From Streptomyces flaveus (GTDB taxonomy: Bacteria; Actinomycetota; Actinomycetes; Streptomycetales; Streptomycetaceae), in the NCBI RefSeq assembly GCF_014647675.1, contig NZ_BMPQ01000024.1, positions 77,151-141,150 of the forward strand: 64,000 bases of DNA, read 5' to 3'. Below, piece by piece: positions 54,263 through 62,582 of the stretch. Under the pieces are notes generated by a model. The model ran no database searches. It worked only from the letters and a program-made list of their open reading frames with translations, and was not told the DNA's origin. Within the stretch, counting starts at the first letter, position 1. Every line of letters starts with the position of its first letter. A program made the position numbers and the translations under genes.

Positions 54263-55210
54263 ATGCGCAGCACCCACCTGTCCCGCAAGGCCGTCGCCAC
54301 CCTGGTCGCCGCCGCGACCGTCGGAGCCGTGGCCGGCTTCACGCCCGCCGCCACCGCCTCCGCGCCCTCACACGGCGGGGCCACCGCCGACGCCCGGCAC
54401 ACCAGCCCCGTCACGCAGGAGCGCAACAAGCGCGTCGCCGTCCACGTGCTCAAGCGGCTCTTCGAGCACGGTGACCTGTCGGCCGCCGACCGCCACATCC
54501 GCCCCGACTACATCCAGCACAACCCCAACGCGGCCGACGGCACCGAGGCGCTCAAGGACTTCGTCCGCTTCGAGACCGCGCGGTACCCGGACCTGACGTA
54601 CAACGTCAAGCGGGTCCTCGCCCAGGGAAACATGGTCATCGTCCACGGCAACGTGATCAACGAACCCGGCACCCGCGGCGTAGCCCTGGTCGACATGTTC
54701 CGCTTCGACCCGAAGAGCGGCATGATCGCCGAGCACTGGGACATCCTGCAGGACGTGCCGGCGAGCACCGTCAACGGCAACGACATGTTCGGCACGGTCA
54801 GCCACCCGCGCACGAACCAGCCGGGCCCGCGCTGGCTGACGCCCTTCAGCCAGAAGGTGGCGACCAAGTACTTCGACACGCTCCTCGTCGACAAGAACCC
54901 CGACGCGGTCCGGTACCTGGCTCCGGAGTACTACCAGCACAATCCCACCATCCCCAACGGCTCGGCCGGCCTGCGCGAGCAGTTCACCAGCTTCTTCCAG
55001 CAGTTCCCGAACCTGATCGTCGAGCGCAAGCGGGTCATCGCCGAGGGCGACATGGTGGCCATCCACGCCCACTACCGCCTCAGCCCCGAGGACCGCGGCC
55101 AGTCCGTCGTGGACATCTTCCGCGTCGGCAGGAACGGCAAGATCGTCGAGCACTGGGACGTACTCCAGGACGTGCCGGCGACCTCCGCCAACGACAACAC
55201 GATGTTCTGA
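54263..55210 (+). CDS. Secreted protein with two SnoaL-like domains
   Basis: The 315-residue exported protein has a signal peptide (LVAAATVGAVAGFTPAATASA). Two SnoaL/NTF2-like cone domains follow, at about 55-170 and 190-310. Each repeats the pattern 'Y.QHNP', 'VKRV/RKRVIAEGDMV', 'VDMFRF/VDIFRV' and 'EHWDILQDVPA/EHWDVLQDVPA'. Internal duplication is obvious. SnoaL domains act as small-molecule cyclases, hydratases or binding modules. ATG 54263 with GGAG nine bases upstream is preferred over TTG 54248. It lies 50 bp after yceI and is probably co-transcribed. Confidence 0.82.
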   Translation: MRSTHLSRKAVATLVAAATVGAVAGFTPAATASAPSHGGATADARHTSPVTQERNKRVAVHVLKRLFEHGDLSAADRHIRPDYIQHNPNAADGTEALKDFVRFETARYPDLTYNVKRVLAQGNMVIVHGNVINEPGTRGVALVDMFRFDPKSGMIAEHWDILQDVPASTVNGNDMFGTVSHPRTNQPGPRWLTPFSQKVATKYFDTLLVDKNPDAVRYLAPEYYQHNPTIPNGSAGLREQFTSFFQQFPNLIVERKRVIAEGDMVAIHAHYRLSPEDRGQSVVDIFRVGRNGKIVEHWDVLQDVPATSANDNTMF

Positions 55211-55299
55211 GCCGATCCCTGGGCCGATCACCCACCTGTTCCGACAGGGTTCCGAATTCCTCGACACCGACGTCGTGGTCGATGGCCGTCTGTGGTGGG

Positions 55300-56790
55300 T
55301 CAGCGGCTGGTGAAGACCACGTCGTGCCAGGACTTGTGCCGCTCGCCGGTGTTCTCCGACATGACGTGCTTGATGTTGGTGTACTCGTCGAAGGAATACA
55401 CCGACATGTCCTTGCCGAAGCCGGAGGCCTTGTAGCCGCCGTGCGGCATCTCGCTGATGATCGGGATGTGGTCGTTGATCCAGACGCAGCCGGCCTGGAT
55501 CTCGCGGCTGGCGCGTCCGGCGCGGAAGACGTTGCTGGTCCAGGCGGAGGCGGCAAGGCCGTACGGCGTGTCGTTGGCCAGGCGGATGGCGTCGTTGTCG
55601 CTGTCGAAGGGCAGGCAGACGAGGACCGGGCCGAAGATCTCCTGCTGGACGATGGCGGAGTCCTGTGCGGCGTCGGTGATGAGGGTGGGCTCGTAGTAGG
55701 CGCCCTGGCCCAGCGGCCCGTCGGGGATCCTCCCGCCGCGCACGATCGTGGCTCCGGCCTCACGCGCGTTCTCCACCATGGCGGCGACCTTGTCACGCTG
55801 CCGGAGGGAGATCAGCGAGCCCATGTCGGTGGCGGGGTCGTCGACCGGGCCCAGGCGTACGCCGTCCATCAGCTCGGCGACGCGGGCCACGAACGCCTCG
55901 TACAGGGGGCGTTGGACGTAGGCGCGGGTGGCGGCCGTGCAGTCCTGGCCGGCGTTGATGAGGGCTCCGGCCACGGCGCCGCGGGCGGCGGCCTCCAGGT
56001 CGGCGTCGTCGAAGACGACGAAGGGGGCCTTGCCGCCGAGTTCGAGATGGACTCGCTTGGCCAACCCGGCGGCTTGCGCGGCGACTTGGCGGCCGACCGC
56101 GGTGGAGCCGGTGAAGGAGACCATGGCGATGTCGGGGTGGGTGACCAGGGCCTGCCCGGCGACGGGGCCGCTGCCGGTGACGATGTTGATCACGCCGTCG
56201 GGGATCCCGGCCTCCTGCGCCGCTTCGGCGAACATCACCGAGGTGAGCGGGGTGAGTTCGGACGGCTTCAACACGACTGTGTTGCCGGCGGCGACGGCGG
56301 GCAGCACCTTCCAGGCGGCCATCTGCAGCGGGTAGTTCCAGGGGGCGATGGAGCCGATCACGCCGATGGGTTCGCGGCGGACGGTGGAGGTGTGGTCGCC
56401 GGAGTACTCCGCCGAGGCGCGGCCTTCAAGGTTGCGTGCGGCGCCGGCGAAGAACCGTACGTTGTCGATGCTGCCGGGGATGTCGAAGCCGCGGGTCAGC
56501 CGGATCGGTTTGCCGCCGATACGGCTCTCGGTGTCGGCGAACTCCTCGCTGCGGGCCTGGAGTCGGTCTGCCCAGCGCAGCATGGCCTCGGAGCGTTCGG
56601 CGGGGGTGGTGCGCGACCACTCGGCGAAGGCGGCGCGGGCGGCGGCGACCGCCTCGTTGACGTCCTCAGGGCCTGCCAGGGTGTCGGTGGCCAGGACCTC
56701 GCCGGTGGCCGGGTTGGTCACCGAGTGCTGCTCGCCGGACGTGCCGGAGCGGCGCTTGCCCGCGATGAACTGTTGTCCGCTGGTCTCCAT
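55300..56790 (-). CDS. Aldehyde dehydrogenase, gamma-aminobutyraldehyde type
   Basis: The 496-residue NAD-dependent ALDH has catalytic Cys284 in NAGQDCTAATRA, general base Glu250 in LELGGKAP and cofactor motif APWNYPLQMAAWK with FTGSTAVGR. The QDCTAA signature is characteristic of gamma-aminobutyraldehyde dehydrogenases (PatD/Prr) of putrescine breakdown, which make GABA. No polyamine genes accompany it here, so the assignment rests on the motif. It converges with the SnoaL gene and faces the YfhO operon tail-to-head. Confidence 0.82.
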   Translation of the reverse strand: METSGQQFIAGKRRSGTSGEQHSVTNPATGEVLATDTLAGPEDVNEAVAAARAAFAEWSRTTPAERSEAMLRWADRLQARSEEFADTESRIGGKPIRLTRGFDIPGSIDNVRFFAGAARNLEGRASAEYSGDHTSTVRREPIGVIGSIAPWNYPLQMAAWKVLPAVAAGNTVVLKPSELTPLTSVMFAEAAQEAGIPDGVINIVTGSGPVAGQALVTHPDIAMVSFTGSTAVGRQVAAQAAGLAKRVHLELGGKAPFVVFDDADLEAAARGAVAGALINAGQDCTAATRAYVQRPLYEAFVARVAELMDGVRLGPVDDPATDMGSLISLRQRDKVAAMVENAREAGATIVRGGRIPDGPLGQGAYYEPTLITDAAQDSAIVQQEIFGPVLVCLPFDSDNDAIRLANDTPYGLAASAWTSNVFRAGRASREIQAGCVWINDHIPIISEMPHGGYKASGFGKDMSVYSFDEYTNIKHVMSENTGERHKSWHDVVFTSR

Positions 56791-56900
56791 CAGTCACTTC
56801 TCCGATTGGTCTCGGGGCTGGAGCTCTGCGCGCCCCACAGGTCGCCGAGCGTATAGCCGTGCGGGCACGTCCACGAACCTCTGATCGACACCTGAGCCTG

Positions 56901-59639
56901 TCACCGCCGGAGGACTGCGCCGAGCCGCCGCGCCCTTCGAAGAAACGCGGCCACGCACAGCAGCACCACCGCCCCCGCGCTCACCGCCGATGCCGCGCGC
57001 AGGCCGGGTGGGCGGAAGGAGCAGTGGAGTTGGTGCTCGGAGGCGTCCGGCAACGGGACCGCGATCAGACCCAGGCGGCTCTGCGGGGCGCGCATCGGGC
57101 CGCCGTCGACCGCGCAGCGCCAGCCCGGTGTGCGGGCGGTGGCGATGACGGCCGTGCCCTTGGAACCGGGCGGGAGTGTGGCGCGTACGCTGTGGCCGCC
57201 CGCCGTGACATGGGTGGCGCCCCGGGCTCGTAGGTCCGCGATCGCCCGCCTGAGTTCGGCGGGGTCCAGGCAGGCCAGGGGTGAGCGCGGCAGTTCGGTG
57301 TCCTGGAAGACCGTGGCGATGGTGACCGTGACACGGCCGTCCGCCGGGACGGTGCCGAGCGGCTTGGTGGCCACCGCCTTCTCGGGGCGCTCGCCCCAGA
57401 GGCGTACGGACCTCCCGCCGGAGCCCGCGAGCATCGCGTCGGTCCAGGAGCCGTCGACGTACAGGCGGCTGCCGGGGCGGCATCGGGCGGTGATCCGGTA
57501 CGGGGCGCCCGCGACGGTCAGCCGGTACGGGCCTGACGCGCGCCGCGGCTCCGGACCGTGCGCACCGGCGAAGGAGATCCGCGGCAGCTCGTACACCTGG
57601 TGTCCCAGTGCCGCCTGCTGGTGGGCGAACGACGAGGAACCGGGTGGCAGTTGAGGTGCGGCGCGTGGGTGGACGGTCACCAGCGGCGGCGCGGGGAAGC
57701 GTTCGACGCGTACGCGTCCCGGGGCGTCGGTGTGCCGGATGCGGGCGCCGACGGAGAAGACCGCGTCGGCGACCGGGTTGTCCTGGGGGATCAGATGGCG
57801 GCCGTACATGGTCCAGGAGTAGCCGAGGCGCCGCAGGAGGCGGGCGGTCTGCTTCGGCACGTAGCTGCTGTAGTAGGCCGGGCCCTCGCCGCCCAGGAGC
57901 TGCGGGTCGTTGTTGACGATCTCGGGCGGGCCGGTGTCGGTGCGGTGAGCGGGCCAGTCGGCGACCCGGGTGACGGCTTCGCGTACCGTGTCGTGCCGGG
58001 CGCCCCAGGTGGGCTTGGGGGTGTAGAAGGCCAGCTTGTGGCGCTGTTGGTCGACGGCGACACCGCTGGCCGCGAACTCGGCGAGCACGAGCACGGCGAG
58101 TGCGGCGCCGATCAGCCGGGCGCCGCGCTTTCGGGCGAACAGCAGCAGAAGCGCCAGGGTGAGCCCTCCCGAGCCGAGGACCACGAGCCAGGTCAGATGG
58201 CTCACGCCGTTCTCGTTGCGTACGGACGCGGCGGCGAGGACGCAGGTAGCCGCACCGGCGGCGAGCAGCGGCCCGGGCCGTGGCCGGTGGGCGAGGCAGA
58301 GCCACGCGACCGAGACCAGCAGACCGGCGAGCACGAACGACGCGCGGTACGGACTGCCGTTGGGCAGGGAGAGGCCGTACCAGAGCCTGACCGTCGGCAG
58401 CGAGCAGAAGGAGGCGACGACGACGGCCAGCGCCGCACACCACGCCACCCGCGTACGCACGGGGATATGCCGGCTGAGCGGGAAGGCGAGCACAAGCAGC
58501 AGCGCGAGCATGCCCACGAAGAACCGGGGCAGGCTGCCGAACCCCCGCTGCGCGGGCAGCAGCTGGAGCAGATACTCCAACGCGGGCGGACGGCTGTAGG
58601 GCAGCGCGGGAATCGGCTGGGCACCCGCGGCGGCCAGGTACGAGGGCCAGATCACGGGCGCGGCGAGCGCCGTGCCGAGCGCGAAGGTGAGGGCCGTACG
58701 GCCGAAGAACCGCAGCAGCCCCGCCCGGCTCCACTCGCGGGTGGCCAGCAGCACGGCACCGACGACGATGGTCCCGACGGCGGCCATCAACGCGGTGTAG
58801 AAGTTCCCGGCCCAGGCCAGGCCCACCATGGGCGCGGCCCACAGCCAGCCGCGCTCGCGCGTACAGCGGTCTAGGGCCTGTGTCGGAAGTGGCGTCGTTC
58901 GCCCGGAGGGCGGGCCGGGCGGCGGCGATGGGGGTCCCCCCGCGCGAGCTCGGGTTCGAGCGTGGGGGAGCGTGCTCTCGGCGTGCCGGGTGGAAGGCCC
59001 CGTCGATGGACCGGACGTACTTGGGCTTTCGCCCGGTGCGGCGAGTGGGGGCACCTCCCACGCCCTTAAGGCAGTGGGGGAGCGTGCCAGGCGTCGCCCG
59101 GCAGGCGCCACTTCCGACACAGGCCCTAGCGCCAGCAGCATCAGCGGGAACGCCGTCAGGCCCCACAGCCACATCGGGTCGAACACGCCGTCGTTGAGCG
59201 TCCAGCCCGACAGTGCGTACGCGGCACCGAGCAGGCCCGACTGCCACCAGGAGCCGGGCTGCAGCCGCCGCAGCCACCACGTCATGACGGCCGCGCCGAG
59301 CCCGATGCTCAGGCACTCCCCCACGTAGACGCCGAGGTCGACCTGGCGCCGTGGGAAGGCCGCGACGAGCGGCGAGAAGGGGTTGCCGAGGAAGCTGACG
59401 AAGTCCGCCCAGTACGGCACTCCGAAGGCGCTGTTCCAGTTGAAGAAGAGGTCGCCGGACGAGGTGCCGTGCAGCAGGTCCCACAGGTGGGCGTGGAAGG
59501 GCACGAACTGGTTGCCGAGGTCGTTGACGGCACGCGAGCGGTCCCCGAAGGGGTACGTGCCGCGCACCGCGCCCGAGATGACGAAGGCGGCCATGGCGAT
59601 CGCCGCGGCCAGGCCGGGTCCGCCGGCACGGGTCTTCAT
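56901..59639 (-). CDS. YfhO-family membrane glycosyltransferase-like protein, carrying an in-frame MITE insertion
   Basis: The 912-residue polytopic protein has about a dozen membrane helices, a large extracellular C-terminal part (about 480-860) and a final membrane helix. YfhO proteins attach sugars carried on undecaprenyl phosphate to teichoic or lipoteichoic acid or similar cell-wall polymers. The N-terminal motif NDLGNQFVPFHAHLWDLLHG and SFLGNPFSPL are typical. Residues of about 172-256, between MLLAL and DRCTRERGWLWAAP, derive from a 255-nt insertion that keeps the frame and introduces no stop. ATG 59639 overlaps the GtrA stop (ATGA). Whether the protein still folds is unknown. Confidence 0.8.
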   Translation of the reverse strand: MKTRAGGPGLAAAIAMAAFVISGAVRGTYPFGDRSRAVNDLGNQFVPFHAHLWDLLHGTSSGDLFFNWNSAFGVPYWADFVSFLGNPFSPLVAAFPRRQVDLGVYVGECLSIGLGAAVMTWWLRRLQPGSWWQSGLLGAAYALSGWTLNDGVFDPMWLWGLTAFPLMLLALGPVSEVAPAGRRLARSPTALRAWEVPPLAAPGESPSTSGPSTGPSTRHAESTLPHARTRARAGGPPSPPPGPPSGRTTPLPTQALDRCTRERGWLWAAPMVGLAWAGNFYTALMAAVGTIVVGAVLLATREWSRAGLLRFFGRTALTFALGTALAAPVIWPSYLAAAGAQPIPALPYSRPPALEYLLQLLPAQRGFGSLPRFFVGMLALLLVLAFPLSRHIPVRTRVAWCAALAVVVASFCSLPTVRLWYGLSLPNGSPYRASFVLAGLLVSVAWLCLAHRPRPGPLLAAGAATCVLAAASVRNENGVSHLTWLVVLGSGGLTLALLLLFARKRGARLIGAALAVLVLAEFAASGVAVDQQRHKLAFYTPKPTWGARHDTVREAVTRVADWPAHRTDTGPPEIVNNDPQLLGGEGPAYYSSYVPKQTARLLRRLGYSWTMYGRHLIPQDNPVADAVFSVGARIRHTDAPGRVRVERFPAPPLVTVHPRAAPQLPPGSSSFAHQQAALGHQVYELPRISFAGAHGPEPRRASGPYRLTVAGAPYRITARCRPGSRLYVDGSWTDAMLAGSGGRSVRLWGERPEKAVATKPLGTVPADGRVTVTIATVFQDTELPRSPLACLDPAELRRAIADLRARGATHVTAGGHSVRATLPPGSKGTAVIATARTPGWRCAVDGGPMRAPQSRLGLIAVPLPDASEHQLHCSFRPPGLRAASAVSAGAVVLLCVAAFLRRARRLGAVLRR
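58871..59129. mobile_element. MITE-like element with 24-bp perfect terminal inverted repeats
   Basis: The 24-bp arms (58871-58894 and 59106-59129) are exact inverse copies beginning CTAGGGCCTGTGTCGG. They enclose about 210 bp with two copies of GTGGGGGAGCGTGC and no transposase frame. A CTAG (or TA) target duplication gives a net insertion of 255 nt. Read across the junction, the parent sequence would be GGTCTAGCGCC and restore a normal YfhO protein. Confidence 0.88.
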
Positions 59640-59998
59640 GCCGGCACCAGGATGCGGCGGGCGATCAGGAAGGTTATGGGGATCGCGCCGACGGCGGCGA
59701 TCAGCGGGGCGATCCGCGCGTCCATGCCGAGTCCGGAGACCAGCCCGTAGACCCCGGCCGTGGTGAGCAGGAGGTTCGCGGCGTTCGTCAGCGGGAACAG
59801 CACGAACTTCTGCCAGCTCGGGTTGGTGCGGTAGGTGAAACGGACGTTCATGAAGAAGGAGCCGATCATGCTCAGCAGGGTCGCCAGGACATGCCCGACC
59901 AGATACGGCGTCCACAGGCACAGCAACCGGTAAAGGGCGTAGTACGTCCCGGTGTTGACGGCCCCGACCAGTGCGAACCGCAGGAGCTGTCCCTTCAC
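59636..59998 (-). CDS. GtrA-family membrane protein
   Basis: The 120-residue protein has four membrane helices (LLRFALVGAVNTGTYYALY; LVGHVLATLLSMIGSFFMN; VLFPLTNAANLLLTTAG; IAPLIAAVGAIPITFLIA). It is the usual partner of GtrB-type glycosyltransferases and is thought to flip or present undecaprenyl-linked sugar. GTG start 59998 overlaps the glycosyltransferase stop (GTGA), and its stop overlaps the YfhO start (ATGA). The three genes are translationally chained. Confidence 0.9.
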   Translation of the reverse strand: MKGQLLRFALVGAVNTGTYYALYRLLCLWTPYLVGHVLATLLSMIGSFFMNVRFTYRTNPSWQKFVLFPLTNAANLLLTTAGVYGLVSGLGMDARIAPLIAAVGAIPITFLIARRILVPA

Positions 59999-60951
59999 GA
60001 GGAGCGGGTCCGCAGAGCGGGCGGACGGGTGACGTCCGCGGGCGGGCGCTCGCTCACCAGGTAGTGCGGGCGCTGCTTGCACTCGTGGTAGACCCGGCCG
60101 ATGTACTCGCCGATGAGGCCGAGCAGCACCATCTGCATGCCGCCGAAGCCGGTGACCGCGACGAGCAGGGTGACGTACCCGGGTGCGGTGACGCCGCCGA
60201 GGAGCACGGCGCCGACCGTCCAGGCGGCGTAGCCGAGGGCCAGGGCGGAGAGCAGGAACCCGAGGTGGATGGCCAGTCGCAGGGGGCGGCTGTTGAAGGA
60301 GACCAGGCCGTCCACCGCGTAGTTGAGGAGCTTGGGGTAGCTCCACTTGCTGTCGCCTCCGGCGCGTGGGGTGTCCTGGTAGTCGAAGAAGACGGTGCTG
60401 AAGCCGATCCACGAGAACAGGCCCTTGGAGAAGCGGTTGCGCTCGCCCAGCTCCAACAGGGCGTCCACGGCGCGGCGCGAGAGCAGGCGGAAGTCCCCGG
60501 CGCCGTCGACCAGTTCGACATCCGCCCAGTGGTTGAGGAACCGGTAGTAGCCGCGGCTCAGCAGGGTCCGCAGCGGGCCGTCGTGGTCGCGAGAGCGGCG
60601 GGCGACGACCTGGTCGAAGCCTTCGCGCCGCAGGTCGAGCATCCTGCCGAGCAGGGCGGGCGGGTGCTGGAGGTCGGCGTCCATGATGGCGATGTGGTCC
60701 CCGGCGGCCTCGTGCAGGCCCGCGAGCAGACCGGCTTCCTTGCCGAAGTTCCGCGACAGGGACAGGTAGCGGACGCGAGGGTCACGGAAGGCGAACGCGC
60801 GCAGCAGGGACAGCGTGCCGTCGGTGGACCCGTCGTCGACGAACACCACCTCGTACGGCTCCCTCAGTTCGTCGAGCCGCGCGTGGAGTTCGTCGTTGAA
60901 CGCCTCGAGCACCTGCTCCTCGTTGAAACAGGGCACCACGACCGACAACAT
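59995..60951 (-). CDS. GtrB/DPM1-like polyprenyl-phosphate glycosyltransferase (GT2)
   Basis: The 318-residue membrane-bound GT2 enzyme transfers a sugar from a nucleotide donor to undecaprenyl phosphate. The donor-binding start VVVPCFNEE, DDGSTDGT, catalytic DADLQHPP and RSRDHDGPLRTLLSRGYYR segment (in part) are visible. Two C-terminal membrane helices (about 235-255 and 268-292) follow, with GEYIGRVYHECKQRPHYLV. It is first of the GT2-GtrA-YfhO operon, which would make, flip and use a lipid-linked hexose at the cell surface. ATG 60951 has AGGAG upstream. Confidence 0.92.
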   Translation of the reverse strand: MLSVVVPCFNEEQVLEAFNDELHARLDELREPYEVVFVDDGSTDGTLSLLRAFAFRDPRVRYLSLSRNFGKEAGLLAGLHEAAGDHIAIMDADLQHPPALLGRMLDLRREGFDQVVARRSRDHDGPLRTLLSRGYYRFLNHWADVELVDGAGDFRLLSRRAVDALLELGERNRFSKGLFSWIGFSTVFFDYQDTPRAGGDSKWSYPKLLNYAVDGLVSFNSRPLRLAIHLGFLLSALALGYAAWTVGAVLLGGVTAPGYVTLLVAVTGFGGMQMVLLGLIGEYIGRVYHECKQRPHYLVSERPPADVTRPPALRTRSS

Positions 60952-60974
60952 CGCGCGCTCCTTCCCCGGGGCCT

Positions 60975-60994
60975 GGAGGCAGGGGGGTGCCTCC
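60975..60994 (-). terminator. Terminator after the DUF6299-like gene
   Basis: GGAGGCA (60975-60981) pairs with TGCCTCC (60988-60994) around a G6 loop, between the secreted-protein gene and the glycosyltransferase operon. Confidence 0.6.
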
Positions 60995-61048
60995 GGGCCG
61001 GACGTTCGGTGGACGACGTCCGGTGGACGTCAGGTCCTGTGCGGGGCG

Positions 61049-61525
61049 TCAGCCTTCGCTGAGCTCGATGCCCTGCTCGTGGGTCACGCGTACGTTCGGC
61101 CGGGGGATGGGGAGGCCGAAAGGTCCGTCGTCGCTGTGGAGTTCCAGCAGCGTGGCTTCGACATGGGCCGGGCCGGGCTGGAAGCGGCCCAGCGTCCGTC
61201 CGGTGTTCGACCAGGTGCGCTCGGTTCCGTCGCAGATCGCGCGGGTGCCGCCGATGCCGTACAGCTCGTAGGTTCTGTCCTCGGCGGCCAGCGACGAGCT
61301 CACGTACACCGGGCCCGAGCTGTGCCGGCAGCGGTAGGTGCCGGAGAGGGTGACAGTGCCGTCCGACGCGATCTGGCCGGTCTCGTCGATGGTCACCATG
61401 TCGGCGGCGACGGTGGAGTCGGCGGGATCGGGATCGGCCGGTTCGTCGAAAGCGGTGGCGGACGAGGCGGCGAGCATCAGCAGCGCCGCTCCGGCGGCCA
61501 CGCCGACAGTCTTTCGTAGGAACAT
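61049..61525 (-). CDS. Small secreted protein (DUF6299-like)
   Basis: The 158-residue exported protein has a signal peptide (VGVAAGAALLMLAASSATA) and cleavage before FDEPADPD. The mature part is a beta-rich single domain with two cysteines (YRCRHSSGP and RAICDGTERTW) that may form a disulfide, a 'GTVTLSGTYRC' strand and 'FQPGPAHVEATLLE'. This matches my memory of the actinobacterial DUF6299 group; function unknown. The ribosome site AAGGAGGTAAT upstream of ATG 61525 is excellent, so expression is probably high. Confidence 0.7.
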   Translation of the reverse strand: MFLRKTVGVAAGAALLMLAASSATAFDEPADPDPADSTVAADMVTIDETGQIASDGTVTLSGTYRCRHSSGPVYVSSSLAAEDRTYELYGIGGTRAICDGTERTWSNTGRTLGRFQPGPAHVEATLLELHSDDGPFGLPIPRPNVRVTHEQGIELSEG

Positions 61526-61768
61526 CGGATTACCTCCTTGGTTGGGATTCCCAGAGGTACCCGGCGATCATCGCCATGGCCGTGAACGTCACCCTTTGGT
61601 GGCTAGTCCGTACCGTCCGTCCTGGGGACGTCCGAGGCGTGTCCGTGTCTTGTCCGCGTGTTGTCACGCTTCACGGGCAGCGGTTCCGCTGAGTTCACAG
61701 CCGGAGGCATGGTCTAGGTACGAGGCGGCGACCACGTCGCCCGAACCCGTCGCACGTGGAGGTACGCC
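61526..61768. other. Divergent intergenic region between two small genes
   Basis: The 243 bp hold the ribosome sites of both neighbours. A GTCCG-rich stretch (GTCCGTGTCTTGTCCGCG near 61638-61655) may contain binding sites, but no clear promoter was assigned. Confidence 0.4.
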
Positions 61769-61990
61769 ATGTGTACTCACCGGAATTCCTGCCCGTCGTC
61801 CGACCGCTCCGGCCGCTCCGACAGCTCCGGCCGCGACACAGCACACATCGTCGCCGCCCACCCCGAGCAGGGCTGGTACCTCCTCTGCGACGGCGCCATC
61901 ACCTTCGACGACACCGGCGCCCTCCTTCCTGACGGCCGGGTCATCGCTCCGCACCGTGCACCGGCCGAGCAGCTGAGCATCGCGGCGTGA
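61769..61990 (+). CDS. DUF5999-family small protein
   Basis: The 73-residue cytosolic protein has a Cys-containing MCTHRNSCPS start, then the conserved AHPEQGWYLLCDGAITFDDTG core (partly quoted) and an ending LPDGRVIAPHR. The group is confined to streptomycetes and relatives and its function is unknown. The Cys/His start could bind metal. A longer Ser/Gly stretch (SSDRSGRSDSSGRD) separates the two parts. GGAGG lies ahead of ATG 61769. Confidence 0.75.
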   Translation: MCTHRNSCPSSDRSGRSDSSGRDTAHIVAAHPEQGWYLLCDGAITFDDTGALLPDGRVIAPHRAPAEQLSIAA

Positions 61991-62169
61991 GCGCTCCGCT
62001 GGGTGCGGAATCTGTGCGGTTCGGCTCCACACCGCGGGTCCGTCGTGGCTGGTCGCTCCCCCACTCTCGGCTTCGCTCGAGCGGGGGGACCCCCATCGCG
62101 GCGGAGCCGCAAATCGATACAGCCCCGCGCCCCTAAAAGGAAGGCCTGCGGCCTCCTTTAGGGGCGCGA
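61991..62169. repeat. Dispersed intergenic repeat with terminator hairpin (long copy)
   Basis: It shares ordered blocks with 33929-34050: GCTCCGCTGGG at the start, CGTCGTGGCTGGTCGC, GCGGAGCCGCAAATCGATAC and a final hairpin. The hairpin pairs CGCGCCCCTAAA (62126-62137) with TTTAGGGGCGCG (62158-62169), with inner pairing. It is longer because of an internal palindromic insert ending CGGGGGGACCCCC. It separates the DUF5999 gene from the convergent RidA gene and probably terminates both. Confidence 0.65.
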
Positions 62170-62183
62170 GACCTCACCGTGAC

Positions 62184-62582
62184 TTACGGAAGGACCGCCA
62201 CCCCGTCGAGTTCCACCAGAGCCTGGGTGTCCCAGAGGCGTACGACTCCGAGGACGGCCATGGCCGGGTATTCGGGGCCTGCCAGCTTGCGCCAGATGCG
62301 GCCGAGTTCGGGGGCGTGGGTGCGGTAGTCGGCCACGTCCGTGGTGTAGACGGTGACGCGGGCGAGGTCGGTGGGAGTGCCTCCGGCGGCGCGCAGGGCG
62401 GTGAGGAGGTTCGTGAGGGCGCGTTCGAACTGGTCGGGGAGCGTGGTTCCGACGACCTTGCCCTCGGCGTCGAGGGCGGTCTGGCCGGCGAGGTAGACGA
62501 CGCGGGAGCCGGTGGTGGTGACGGCGTGGGAGAAGCCGGTGGGCGGGGAGAGTTCGGGTGGGTTGACGCGCTCGGTGGTCAT
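62184..62582 (-). CDS. RidA-family enamine/imine deaminase
   Basis: The 132-residue RidA (YjgF) family protein normally hydrolyses reactive enamines/imines and forms trimers. Typical features are VVYLAGQTALDAEGKVVG, a central RVTVYTTDVADYR and the ending LVELDGVAVLP. The Arg expected in the usual 'R..V' active strand is represented by ARVTVYT. ATG 62582 overlaps the acyl-CoA dehydrogenase stop (ATGA), so it is made from the same transcript and may clear enamine by-products of the acyl-CoA or amino-aromatic route upstream. Confidence 0.85.
   Translation of the reverse strand: MTTERVNPPELSPPTGFSHAVTTTGSRVVYLAGQTALDAEGKVVGTTLPDQFERALTNLLTALRAAGGTPTDLARVTVYTTDVADYRTHAPELGRIWRKLAGPEYPAMAVLGVVRLWDTQALVELDGVAVLP

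Noticed and set aside
58871..59129. Complete insertion sequence in the YfhO gene
   Set aside because: Only about 260 bp long with no transposase frame, so a non-autonomous MITE-like element fits better.
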